A stretch of 64,000 nucleotides of DNA, from NCBI RefSeq assembly GCF_000423945.1, contig NZ_AUIY01000025.1, forward strand, positions 16,003 to 80,002, in the 5' to 3' direction. Under the pieces are notes generated by a model. The model made no database searches, was not told where the DNA came from, and worked only from the letters and a program-made list of their open reading frames with translations. The DNA is from Butyrivibrio sp. XPD2002. GTDB lineage: Bacteria > Bacillota > Clostridia > Lachnospirales > Lachnospiraceae. Shown one piece after another: positions 1 through 9,625 of this stretch (position 1 is its first letter; each line of letters starts with the position of its first letter). The translations under genes were made by a program, and so were the position numbers.

Positions 1-23
1 CATGTAAGATCTCTCTTTTCCAT
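1..23 (-). CDS. DUF1667 family protein, N-terminal fragment (runs off window)
   Basis: Only the first eight codons (MEKRDLTC) lie in the window. The ATG at 23-21 is preceded by GGAGGAG inside the end of the upstream FAD oxidoreductase gene, so the two are translationally coupled. In many Firmicutes a small Cys-rich DUF1667 protein follows exactly this pair of oxidoreductases behind glpK, and such proteins start with a similar short stretch ending in a Cys. The assignment rests on gene order plus this start; the rest cannot be seen. Confidence 0.55.
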
Positions 24-26
24 GGT

Positions 27-1289
27 TTACTCCTCCGCCTCGATTTTAATTGTTATCTTCTTAGGCTTTGACTCCTGAAGCTTTGACTTCTGAAGAATTA
101 CCTGTTCCATTTCTCCGGGGGCCATAATGCGCTTTTTATTATGCATTACACGCTCGTCATCGAAGAATACACTCACGTATGAGTTCTTGAAAACTTCACC
201 GACACGGAATCTTACGGTTAAGAGATCATCCATGCGATCTACGTTTATGGTTGAAGGAACTGTATAACGAGCACCGTCTGTAGCGAAGAGTTCAATCACT
301 TCGCCGCTCTTTGCCTCGCCTTCCTTGACGAATTTTGCTGCGTTAGCACCTGCTCTCTTTGCCTCCTCGGAAACATAGTCAACCAGGTCATGAACGTGAA
401 GAACGTTACCGCAGGCAAATACGCCGGGGATGTTGGTCTCAAGTGACTCATTTACAACAGGACCTGAAGTAACAGGGCTCATCTTAACGCCAGCTGACCT
501 TGAAAGCTCATTCTCAGGAATAAGACCACATGAGAGAAGGAGTGTGTCACAGGTATACCTGATTTCTGTTCCCGGAATGGGCTTTCTGTCAGGGCCAACC
601 TCAGCTATAGTAACTGCTGTAACATGATCTTTTCCTTCAATGTCAACAACAGTGTGAGATAACTTAAGCGGAATTCCATAGTCATCAAGACACTGAACGA
701 TGTTTCTCTTAAGGCCTCCTGAATAAGGCATAAGCTCAGCCACTACCTTAACCTTAGCGCCTTCAAGAGTCATTCTTCTTGCCATGATAAGTCCGATATC
801 ACCGGAACCAAGGATGACTACTTCACGACCGGGCATATATCCCTCGATGTTAACAAGTCTCTGTGCTGTACCAGCTGAGAAAATGCCTGCGGGTCTGTAT
901 CCGGGAATATTGAGGGCTCCTCTGGGCCTCTCTCTGCATCCCATTGCAAGAATTACTGCCTTAGCAGGAATCTGGAACATTCCGTCTTCTCTGTTCATTG
1001 CTGTAACTGTCTTGTCTGCTGCTATATCCATAACCATGGTGTTGAGCTTGTACTCGATACCAAGGTCAAGAACCTGTTTGATAAATCTGTATGCATACTC
1101 AGGACCTGTGAGCTCCTCCTTGAAGGTGTGAAGTCCGAATCCATTATGTATGCACTGGTTGAGGATACCACCAAGCTCGTGGTCTCTCTCAAGAATAAGA
1201 ATACTGTCGTTTCCAGCCTCTTTTGCTGCTACTGCTGCTGCAAGGCCTGCCGGTCCGCCTCCGACGATTACAATGTCATATGTTTTCAT
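27..1289 (-). CDS. FAD/NAD-dependent oxidoreductase of the glycerol operon
   Basis: A 420-residue flavoprotein with an N-terminal FAD-binding GGGPAGLAAA motif near residues 10-19, a second dinucleotide fold with GSGDIG near 160, and a late ACGNVLHVHD segment typical of pyridine-nucleotide disulfide oxidoreductase relatives. It is the usual partner of the GlpA-like protein encoded just upstream and overlaps it by 4 bp (ATGA). By analogy to GlpB-like subunits it probably passes electrons from glycerol-3-phosphate oxidation to an acceptor. It lacks the paired redox cysteines of true disulfide reductases. The partner assignment is from gene order; the electron acceptor is unknown. Confidence 0.85.
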   Translation of the reverse strand: MKTYDIVIVGGGPAGLAAAVAAKEAGNDSILILERDHELGGILNQCIHNGFGLHTFKEELTGPEYAYRFIKQVLDLGIEYKLNTMVMDIAADKTVTAMNREDGMFQIPAKAVILAMGCRERPRGALNIPGYRPAGIFSAGTAQRLVNIEGYMPGREVVILGSGDIGLIMARRMTLEGAKVKVVAELMPYSGGLKRNIVQCLDDYGIPLKLSHTVVDIEGKDHVTAVTIAEVGPDRKPIPGTEIRYTCDTLLLSCGLIPENELSRSAGVKMSPVTSGPVVNESLETNIPGVFACGNVLHVHDLVDYVSEEAKRAGANAAKFVKEGEAKSGEVIELFATDGARYTVPSTINVDRMDDLLTVRFRVGEVFKNSYVSVFFDDERVMHNKKRIMAPGEMEQVILQKSKLQESKPKKITIKIEAEE

Positions 1290-2737
1290 GAGTGGCTTAC
1301 CTCCCCTTTAGTTCTCTCTAAGATAATATTGGATTTTCCGCCGCTCTTTGTAATCTTCTCATACGGAAGTCCTAATTCTCTGTTAATTATTTCCATGGTT
1401 CTGGGGCTGCAGAAGCCTGCCTGACATCTACCCATTCCAGCTCTTGTTCTACGCTTTACACCGTCAAGTGAACGTGCTCCAAGAGGTCTGTGGATAGCAT
1501 CAAGGATCTCACCCTCTGTGATGGATTCGCATCTGCATACGATTGTTCCATAAGCGGGATTCTCTTTAATAAGAGCGTTCATCTCTTCTATTGAAAGACC
1601 CTGAGTACTCTTTATTCCCTTTCTTGTAGCGATCCAGTCTGCCTTTTCCTTAAGTCCCATCTTGTCCCTGAGCATGTTGCCTACCATCTTGCCGATAGCG
1701 GGTGAAGCTGTAAGTCCGGGAGACTCGATTCCTGCTACATCTATAAAGTCAGGAGCGTCCTTAACCTCCTCGATAACGAACTCGTGTCTCTCAAGGTGAG
1801 CACGAAGTCCTGCGAAGGATGTGATGACGTTTCTCAGAGGAAGATTCTTTACACTCTCATTAGCCTTGGCTGTAACTTCACCAAGTCCCTCTGCTGTTGT
1901 GTTGTTTCCTTCCTTATCCTCAATGTCGATAGCTGTAGGTCCAACAAGGACATTGCCGTGAACTGTAGGGGTTACAAGAACGCCCTTACCATACTTGGTA
2001 GGCTGCTGGAAAACTGTGTGAGAAACAAATCCGCCTACCTCTTTATCAAGAAGAAGATAATCTCCTCTTCTCTCGATGATATGCATCTTGTCCTCGCTTA
2101 CCATGTTATGAATTCTGTCTGCATAAACACCTGCAGCATTTACAACTACGCGGCTCACATACTCACCGTTATTGGTTCTGATGTGCCATAAGCCATCCTC
2201 GCCCTTTTTGATATCTTCTACTTCAGTATTGAATCTGAAATCAACGCCGTTCATGTTGGCATTTTCAGCCATAGCGATGTTGAGCTCGAAGGGACATACG
2301 ATTCCACCTGTGGGTGCATAGAGAGCTCCGACAACCTCATCTGAAAGGTTGGGCTCCTTCGCAATGGCTTCCTCTCTTGTAAGGATCTCAAGACCCTTAA
2401 CTCCGTTCTTAACACCTCTGTCATAGAGTGTCTTAAGTCCGTCTATCTCTTCCTCGTGTACGCATACAACAAGGGAACCGTTTCTCTTAAAAGGAATGTC
2501 GAGATCCTTGGAAAGCTGATCCATCATCTCGTTTCCTTCAACATTCAATTTTGCCATAAGGGATCCTTCAGCTGCGTCAAATCCGGCATGTACAATTGCT
2601 GAATTAGCCTTGGAGGTACCCTCACATACGTCTTCACATTTTTCAAGCACACATGCAGATACGTCATATCTGGAAACTTCTCTTGCTACAGCGCTTCCGG
2701 AAACACCTGCACCTATGATTACGACATCATATATCAT
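1286..2737 (-). CDS. Glycerol-3-phosphate dehydrogenase-like FAD oxidoreductase with BFD-like [2Fe-2S] domain
   Basis: A 483-residue protein of the GlpA/LhgO type. The N-terminus has the FAD motif GAGVSGSAVAREV; the middle is a DAO-type oxidoreductase domain; the C-terminus carries a bacterioferritin-associated-ferredoxin-like cluster domain with CRCE near residue 405 and a GRCQAGFC motif about 35 residues later, giving four cysteines for a [2Fe-2S] centre. Directly downstream of glpK and overlapping the next gene by 4 bp, it most likely oxidises glycerol-3-phosphate to dihydroxyacetone phosphate under anaerobic conditions. The start has GAGAAGGAG upstream. Related proteins act on 2-hydroxyglutarate, but the glpK context favours glycerol-3-phosphate. 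Confidence 0.85.
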   Translation of the reverse strand: MIYDVVIIGAGVSGSAVAREVSRYDVSACVLEKCEDVCEGTSKANSAIVHAGFDAAEGSLMAKLNVEGNEMMDQLSKDLDIPFKRNGSLVVCVHEEEIDGLKTLYDRGVKNGVKGLEILTREEAIAKEPNLSDEVVGALYAPTGGIVCPFELNIAMAENANMNGVDFRFNTEVEDIKKGEDGLWHIRTNNGEYVSRVVVNAAGVYADRIHNMVSEDKMHIIERRGDYLLLDKEVGGFVSHTVFQQPTKYGKGVLVTPTVHGNVLVGPTAIDIEDKEGNNTTAEGLGEVTAKANESVKNLPLRNVITSFAGLRAHLERHEFVIEEVKDAPDFIDVAGIESPGLTASPAIGKMVGNMLRDKMGLKEKADWIATRKGIKSTQGLSIEEMNALIKENPAYGTIVCRCESITEGEILDAIHRPLGARSLDGVKRRTRAGMGRCQAGFCSPRTMEIINRELGLPYEKITKSGGKSNIILERTKGEVSHS

Positions 2738-2834
2738 TTTTGTTTATTCTCCTTCTCTCTAATGGAAGTTCTGGTCTCAGGCTAAAGCCTTCGACAGAAC
2801 AAGCTTTGATCACGCAAATTACAGATTTGCTATC

Positions 2835-4361
<1,527 letters not shown>

Positions 4362-4432
4362 TTACTAAATTTTATCTCGTTTTACCCTTTAATACTTGTC
4401 ATATTCCACAAAAAAATAAGCATTTTAAACTA

Positions 4433-5590
4433 CTAATTCTGTGTCAAAAGCACCTCGTTCAGGAAAACCGCAAGTCCCTCTGTATGGTCTATGCTCTCTG
4501 AAAGAGTACTCCTGACGAAAAAGTCATCCGATACCAGAGGATCGTACTTTTTATATGCTTTTATAAAGCGCTCCACACATCCCGAAATCTCAAACATGTA
4601 GCCAATAAGAACCACATTCTTAGGATCCAGCATGGTGATGACGTTTCTGATATTTCGGGCAAGCATGTCAATCTTGTCATCTATGATATCGCTGGCCTTC
4701 GGATTATCAAAAAGCTCTGAATTGAAAACACTGTCAACGTTCTTACCAAAAACGCTCTTAAGCTCCTGCTTTATCGCCTTTGTAGATACATAGGTTTCAA
4801 GGCAGCCCTTTCGCTTGCAATTACAGTCACGACCATCCTTAATGGCAATCATATGCCCTATCTCAGCTGCCATCTTGTTTGAACCCTGGTATATTTTTCC
4901 ATCAATAATGATTGATGCACCAACACCGGGTCCCCACTTAAGGACGAAAAGATTGTTGACTGTTCTCCCAAGTCCGAAATAGATCTCTGTCTGGGCGTAG
5001 GCCTTAAGGTTATTCTCAACAACTACAGGAATTCCAAGCTCCTTCTTAATATAAGAAGCAACCGGTATGCTCTCTGTCCAGATGTTGTAGCTGTTAAGGC
5101 TTACTCCATTTTTCCTGTCTACGCTTCCCGGAATAGTCACAGCAGCTCCAAGAACCTTTTCCTTGACGATGCCGTTTTTCCAGAACAGCTTCTGACATTC
5201 ATCAGTGATGTTCTTGAAGAATTCCTCAGGATCGATCTCCTTATCTGTCGGAAGTGAAGTGTTGCAAAGTACCTTTCCCTTCATGTCGGTAACAGCTATA
5301 TATGTGACATCTGATTCTATAGCTATGCATAATACACTTCTATATCCCGGATTGATATCGACAAGAATCTTCTTGCGGCCTGCTCGCTTTTCTTCGTTCG
5401 CTTCGCCAAGTTCGACTATCAAACCCTCTTCCATCAGCTCTGAACATATTAATGTAACAGAGGCGGCTGTTAAGCCAACCGTTTCTGCTATATCTTTCCT
5501 TGACATCGCCCCATTATTGTTGAGCAATAGGAGGATGGAAGAACGGTTACTCAGTTTTACGTTTTCTAAATTTATCCCCTGATATTTCAT
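4433..5590 (-). CDS. ROK family transcriptional regulator
   Basis: A 385-residue ROK protein with an N-terminal winged helix (MSRKDIAETVGLTAASVT, about residues 28-45) followed by a sugar-kinase-like domain. The ROK zinc-site signature is visible as CNCKRKGCLE near residues 258-267. An ATP-binding DxGxT motif is not obvious at the start of the kinase fold, fitting an XylR/NagC-type repressor rather than a kinase. It lies directly after two sugar-gene remnants and before glpK, so it may have regulated the lost sugar operon, or it may now act elsewhere; its ligand cannot be read from sequence. Confidence 0.88.
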   Translation of the reverse strand: MKYQGINLENVKLSNRSSILLLLNNNGAMSRKDIAETVGLTAASVTLICSELMEEGLIVELGEANEEKRAGRKKILVDINPGYRSVLCIAIESDVTYIAVTDMKGKVLCNTSLPTDKEIDPEEFFKNITDECQKLFWKNGIVKEKVLGAAVTIPGSVDRKNGVSLNSYNIWTESIPVASYIKKELGIPVVVENNLKAYAQTEIYFGLGRTVNNLFVLKWGPGVGASIIIDGKIYQGSNKMAAEIGHMIAIKDGRDCNCKRKGCLETYVSTKAIKQELKSVFGKNVDSVFNSELFDNPKASDIIDDKIDMLARNIRNVITMLDPKNVVLIGYMFEISGCVERFIKAYKKYDPLVSDDFFVRSTLSESIDHTEGLAVFLNEVLLTQN

Positions 5591-5612
5591 AAACTAAATC
5601 GTATAACACTCA

Positions 5613-5832
5613 TTAGTAACGTACAACTTCTACATCAAGCATATTGCCCAATTTTTCGAGCTCTTCTGCAATATTCTTGTAAATTACTACGTAGTGCGGC
5701 TCCCATCCGTTTTTGATTGTTTCTTTAACAATTTTCTCTGCAGACTCGTTGGTCTGAACTACTATTGATGCACCGTTGAACTGCTTGGGCTTATCCATTA
5801 CATTTCCTTCAGCGATGAAGAATCTGAACTTG
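5613..5832 (-). pseudogene. C-terminal remnant of a fucose/arabinose-type sugar isomerase
   Basis: The readable frame begins in mid-domain with SKFRFFIAEGNV and continues through FNGASIVVQTN, GWEPHYVVIY and AEELEKLGNMLDVEVVRY. This matches the order of motifs at the end of the L-fucose-isomerase-like C-terminal domain (VAEGE, FxGT/S, GxEHHxxxxYGD, EELxxLxxLL). Everything N-terminal of this is missing and replaced, out of frame, by a GH31 N-terminus, so the gene is a deletion remnant. An in-frame ATG at 5873 lies inside the GH31 part and has no meaning as a start. Family assignment is from remembered motifs. Confidence 0.6.
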
Positions 5833-6162
5833 CTCCGAATAGTTCTCTCCGCATCCGTAAATATGCTCGTCACGAGAGGTTTTAAAGGTAAGCCAGAATC
5901 TGTTTATCTGTGAACTTCCCCCCGCATCTGATGTAAGCTCAGCTACGGTTTTACCTGAAACTGTCGTAACCTTAAGTGTCAGCAGTTCTCCGGTTTTGTC
6001 ACATCTGTATACAAGACTTTCGCCATCATCTGTCTTAGCAGTTTCTACCAGGTTGCATTCCTGTTTCCAATTAATTTTATGCTTATATTTAAAGCTCCCA
6101 CGCTTCATGGTGAATCTATTTTCGCCATTACCTACTGTTAGAGCAATCCTGCTAAAATCTAT
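5833..6162 (-). pseudogene. N-terminal remnant of a sulfoquinovosidase-like GH31 alpha-glycosidase
   Basis: About 110 residues remain. GNGENRFTMKRGSFKYKHKI, NRFWLTF and DEHIYGCGENYSE correspond in order and spacing to the N-terminal beta-sandwich of E. coli YihQ, where the last block reads EDHIYGCGEQFS. The frame then ends within eight codons after the junction near 5832. A strong AGGAGG at about 6171-6176 is followed at ideal spacing by ATA (6162-6160) where the family would start, suggesting decay of the start codon too; the first ATG (6108) has no RBS. No catalytic residues are present, so it is nonfunctional. Confidence 0.75.
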
Positions 6163-6190
6163 TGTTATCTCCTCCCTATTAAAAACAAAC

Positions 6191-6223
6191 TAGAGGTTGA
6201 TTAATTCTCTTAATCAACCTCTA
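6191..6223 (-). terminator. Hairpin upstream of the GH31 remnant
   Basis: A perfect 14-bp inverted repeat (TAGAGGTTGATTAA, 5-nt loop) followed on the minus strand by GTTTGTTTTTAAT. It fits an intrinsic terminator. It lies only about 15 bp before the remnant's ribosome site, so it could have worked as a leader attenuator or now simply insulates the remnant. Confidence 0.6.
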
Positions 6224-6299
6224 TCATTCTAATGTATGTATTTTGTTTTCTCAATTGTGAATATATAAAGAAAAAAATCCATGCAAATTGTGCATAAAT

Positions 6300-6332
6300 A
6301 ACATCCGCATATCCAGTAAATATGCGGATGTT
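6300..6332 (-). terminator. Terminator of the 80-residue protein gene
   Basis: Perfect 13-bp stem AACATCCGCATAT with a 7-nt loop, followed on the minus strand by TATTTATG. It stands 50 bp behind the stop codon of the small gene at 6382-6624. The T-run is short, so termination may be partial. Confidence 0.55.
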
Positions 6333-6381
6333 CGAATATGCTCATTTATTGGTTGAATGTGAAAACAACCTCGCCTGTTGA

Positions 6382-6624
6382 TTACTTTTTACTATTGTCA
6401 GCCATCATAGCGAGACTTCTTGCCATGGCTTCGAATATATCATGTGTATTTGCTGAATCTCTGTCAGCGATCATAGCAAGGGTCTGGGAGATATCATTGA
6501 GAGCCATAACGATGTTCTCAAGGGAAGCCTTGGTAATCGCAGACTCATCACCCTTTTTTACTATCTGATCATATTTTAACATTCTTGCCTGCTGTAATCC
6601 GGATACTTCAGATACTCTGCTCAT
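6382..6624 (-). CDS. Small hypothetical protein (80 aa)
   Basis: Not recognised. It has a good ribosome site (GAAAGGGGG seven bases before ATG) and its own downstream hairpin, so it is likely real. The 80-residue product has no signal peptide or membrane segment; residues 20-78 look helical with two related segments, LENIVMALNDISQTLAMIAD and IFEAMARSLAMMAD, separated by about 30 residues. It lies alone between the serpin gene and the sugar-gene remnants. Confidence 0.6.
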   Translation of the reverse strand: MSRVSEVSGLQQARMLKYDQIVKKGDESAITKASLENIVMALNDISQTLAMIADRDSANTHDIFEAMARSLAMMADNSKK

Positions 6625-6726
6625 AATTCAACCCCCTTTCACTAAGAAATAAGTTACTAAGTTAATGATAATCCAACACATTGAAAAAAACTATTAAATA
6701 AGAATTATCTATTATTAAAATATGTA

Positions 6727-8124
6727 TTACTCAACTATCTGACCGTAGAACAGGACCTCCTTTACATTTCCGGAGGTCATAATGTAATACTTGAAGGGCT
6801 TGGTGGCGAAGAATTCCTTAGGCGGATTCTCATCAATATCAAGAGCCGCTCCAACCATGGCCATTCCCGTAGCCGCTGAAGCTTCAACACCATTTTCATC
6901 AGTAATGATCTTCGTCTTCTGGATGATATCAGAAACGAAAAATCCCGAATCACTACTCATTGCAGAAAAATCCGCCTCCGGTGCAAATGCACTCTTTGCG
7001 CCTCTGCTCTGAAGGAAATGAACAAGCTCCTTCTTTTCAAAGGAGGTCTCTGTCTCAAACTTGGGTAGCATCACATGAACCTTTTCATCCGATGCCTTAG
7101 ACAGCTTGCCCTGGAAGCCTTCGGTATCACCAAGAATGCAGGCCATCTCCACGTCTCCGCTTAAGCTCATAACAAGAATCTTGGACTTGGGATCCTCGTA
7201 GAATTTGTAGTGATCTGTCTTATCCATGAATTCCTTCTTGATGCAGCATCCGTCATAGGACATAAAGTCGTCCTCCCCGGTAGCCTCCTTCTCGAACTTC
7301 CTGATCCATGATGACTTCAGATAAAGTGTATTCACAAGGACTAAATCCTTTTCAGACAGATCATTTGCAATCGTGGGAATAAGGCCATCTGTTCCTTCGT
7401 TTACCCAGTTGTTAACAGCGTCTGTGATTTCATCAGCGGCAATATCCTGAGCCTCTGCCCCATAGTGATTCTTAATGTAATCCTTATAATCAGGTGAGAG
7501 CTCACCCTTAAGCTTACTATTGTGCCACGCGGAATTCAGCATCTTAAAGGCAAAGTCATCAGCAGAGGTATCAGGCGCATTCACCATGGCGTTGTACCAC
7601 ATATTCATCTCTGCTTCATTCGAAAAACCGGCAGCCTTAAGCAGCTCTGACTTAGTATCTGAATCAGCACCCGCCACAGCAAGCCCGATAACCGCTCTTA
7701 GGGATGCAGGTGAAACCATATAATTCTCGTTTCTGTAGCCTTCATCCTCAAGAAAATCGATAAGTCCGCGGTCAAATTCAGACAGCTTAAGCTCACCATT
7801 TCCCGTGCTGAAAGCTATACCGGCAGTCTCTTCCTCCTCTTTGGGCGCAGGTTCCTCGGCAAGCTCTGCAATAGCACTCATATCTATTTCATCCGGATCG
7901 GAAGTCTCCTCCTCAGCCGGCTTTACAGGCTCAGGCTTTACAACCTCCATTTTGGACTCAGGAGCTTTAGCCTCATCTGCATTATTTTCGGCTTCTTCAG
8001 AGGTCTCTTTTTCCTCATCCTCTTTTAATTTATGACCCAGATATATGATGGTTACGAACGTTGCAAAAACCAGGCCGCCACAGGCCGCTACAACCAACAG
8101 CCACTTTAGAATTTCGGTCATCAT
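6727..8124 (-). CDS. Membrane-anchored serpin (serine protease inhibitor family)
   Basis: 465 residues: a membrane helix at about 6-28, an acidic Glu/Pro-rich linker at about 35-100, then a full serpin fold. The reactive-centre region at about 410-435 contains the hinge ENGVEASAATG, with small residues at P12-P9 and Thr at P8, as in inhibitory serpins that insert the loop after cleavage. The scissile bond is probably in the MVGAAL stretch, suggesting an elastase-like target with small P1 residue. The C-terminal FATKPFKYYIM block is the conserved serpin breach/sheet region. Anchoring suggests protection against proteases at the cell surface, but topology and target are inferred. Confidence 0.9.
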   Translation of the reverse strand: MMTEILKWLLVVAACGGLVFATFVTIIYLGHKLKEDEEKETSEEAENNADEAKAPESKMEVVKPEPVKPAEEETSDPDEIDMSAIAELAEEPAPKEEEETAGIAFSTGNGELKLSEFDRGLIDFLEDEGYRNENYMVSPASLRAVIGLAVAGADSDTKSELLKAAGFSNEAEMNMWYNAMVNAPDTSADDFAFKMLNSAWHNSKLKGELSPDYKDYIKNHYGAEAQDIAADEITDAVNNWVNEGTDGLIPTIANDLSEKDLVLVNTLYLKSSWIRKFEKEATGEDDFMSYDGCCIKKEFMDKTDHYKFYEDPKSKILVMSLSGDVEMACILGDTEGFQGKLSKASDEKVHVMLPKFETETSFEKKELVHFLQSRGAKSAFAPEADFSAMSSDSGFFVSDIIQKTKIITDENGVEASAATGMAMVGAALDIDENPPKEFFATKPFKYYIMTSGNVKEVLFYGQIVE

Positions 8125-8166
8125 TTTCCCTCCGTTTTTTCATCTGACAGCTATCTCCTCGGATGT

Positions 8167-8793
8167 TTATTCCCCTCTTTTTTCCTTTGCCAAAAGCCAC
8201 GCCATAATGTGCACGCTCTGCTGAAACTCTCCTCTTTTTATGATTTCTTCAAGATTCTCTCTTGTGTTTATTTCAACGTTTAAAAATTCCGTATCATCAA
8301 GATTTTGCCCCGACACCTTTTTGCAGTTCGTTGCCATATAAACATAGGCATAATTATCTGCTATCGTCGCATTGGAAGGTACCGTTAACAGATGAGTCCA
8401 TTCATCTGACACATAGCCCGTCTCCTCAGTAAGCTCGCGCTTTGCAGCATCAAGGGCAGCCTCACTGTCCTCAGAATCATTACCAAAGCTCCTGGCTGTC
8501 TTAGCAGCATTATCCCTGTACTCTTTTCCATCGTTTCTCTCAATGCCGCCTGCCGGAAATTCCGTGGTCACTTCACGAATCCCCTGTCTGTACTGACGCA
8601 CACAGATAAGATTCCCCTCAGTATCAAAAGGAACAATTACCACATAATCTCTTCTGCTGTAGCTGTAATAGGGCTCAAACTCTGAGCCATCCGGGAATCT
8701 GAAGGCAGACTCCCTGAAATCAATCCATTCATTCTGAACAAGATGCTTTGTTCTTACCTCTTCCCATGCGAGGTCTTCTCTTTTTCTATCCAT
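8167..8793 (-). CDS. Nudix hydrolase, ADP-ribose pyrophosphatase type, with insert in the Nudix box
   Basis: 208 residues. FPAGGIE at 79-85 and AAKRELTEETGY at 116-127 form the two ends of a Nudix box, but they are separated by about 24 extra residues (rich in Asp, Asn, Ser and Ala) where most relatives have a short turn. The catalytic REL-EE-G core is intact. The family cleaves ADP-ribose or similar nucleoside diphosphate sugars. Next gene upstream is a phosphoesterase three bases away, so they are co-transcribed. Confidence 0.85.
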   Translation of the reverse strand: MDRKREDLAWEEVRTKHLVQNEWIDFRESAFRFPDGSEFEPYYSYSRRDYVVIVPFDTEGNLICVRQYRQGIREVTTEFPAGGIERNDGKEYRDNAAKTARSFGNDSEDSEAALDAAKRELTEETGYVSDEWTHLLTVPSNATIADNYAYVYMATNCKKVSGQNLDDTEFLNVEINTRENLEEIIKRGEFQQSVHIMAWLLAKEKRGE

Positions 8794-8795
8794 AA

Positions 8796-9494
8796 TCAGT
8801 CTAAAATCCTTTGCGGCATAAAATCTAAATAATCGCCCGAAACCAGGCTGTACTTTATTCCATCAACTTTTCCCAGAAGGCTGTCGTGGAACCTCTCTTT
8901 TCCGTGACAGTGAGCATATATCACCTGCTCTGCACCATAGGCTCTTGCCATCAGTGTGAATCTGCTCTGCCTCTCACCTATTTCAGTGGGCGGGTAATGC
9001 AGGAACACGATGAACTTCTCGAACCCTTCAGCCCTTGCTGCTTCGAATGAAGCTTTAAGTCTTTTGGCCTCGCGCTCTATCAGCATGTCCGCGTGCTCCC
9101 TGGTATCAAAGCCCTCATAGCAATAACCCTTTGTTCCCACTATCGCATAGTCCTTGTAAGGATAAAAATTGTTTTGCAGGAAAAACAGCCTGCCCTTATA
9201 TAAATCGTTCAGTTTCTGGGTTTTCTTTGCATTCCAGAAATTATCGTGATTGCCTCTTATAAGTATTTTTCTGCCGGGGAGATTCTCAATAAATCTAAGG
9301 TCCAGCTCGCACTGCTCAAGCCCCTTCCCCCAGCTGTGATCCCCCACAAGAACAAGGGTATCCTCTTCAGTCATTATTTTATTGCAGTTCTTTTCTGTTT
9401 TTCTCTCATGTCCTCTCCACGCCTTGCCAAAAATATCCATCGTCTTATCCGACTGAAAGGCAAGATGAAGATCGCCCAGTGCATATAACGCCAT
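8796..9494 (-). CDS. Calcineurin-like metallophosphoesterase
   Basis: 232 residues from the ATG at 9494, chosen because GGAG lies five bases upstream and the protein then begins directly with the first metal motif GDLHLAF. Further metal ligands are in VGDHSWG, RGNHDNFW, LHYPP and YAHCHGKER, the usual order of the family, though the second block has H where many have N. It probably hydrolyses a small phosphodiester or nucleotide. It sits immediately before the Nudix gene. Longer reading to 9548 adds residues of no family relevance. Confidence 0.85.
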   Translation of the reverse strand: MALYALGDLHLAFQSDKTMDIFGKAWRGHERKTEKNCNKIMTEEDTLVLVGDHSWGKGLEQCELDLRFIENLPGRKILIRGNHDNFWNAKKTQKLNDLYKGRLFFLQNNFYPYKDYAIVGTKGYCYEGFDTREHADMLIEREAKRLKASFEAARAEGFEKFIVFLHYPPTEIGERQSRFTLMARAYGAEQVIYAHCHGKERFHDSLLGKVDGIKYSLVSGDYLDFMPQRILD

Positions 9495-9518
9495 AACTAC
9501 TCCGGTTCTACATATTAA

Positions 9519-9553
9519 ACAAAATCCGGGTAGTACATCCTGAACCACCCGGA
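9519..9553 (-). terminator. Terminator of the transglutaminase-like gene
   Basis: Stem TCCGGGTGGT/ACTACCCGGA (one wobble pair, 9-nt loop) followed on the minus strand by TTTTGTTT. It lies about 70 bp behind the stop codon at 9626 and just before the phosphoesterase start. Confidence 0.75.
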
Positions 9554-9625
9554 TATAAGTTATTATCCAATATAATTATGCACGTGTCAAAAGGTCCTAC
9601 TGCGAACTTTAATTCGCTTGTTTTC

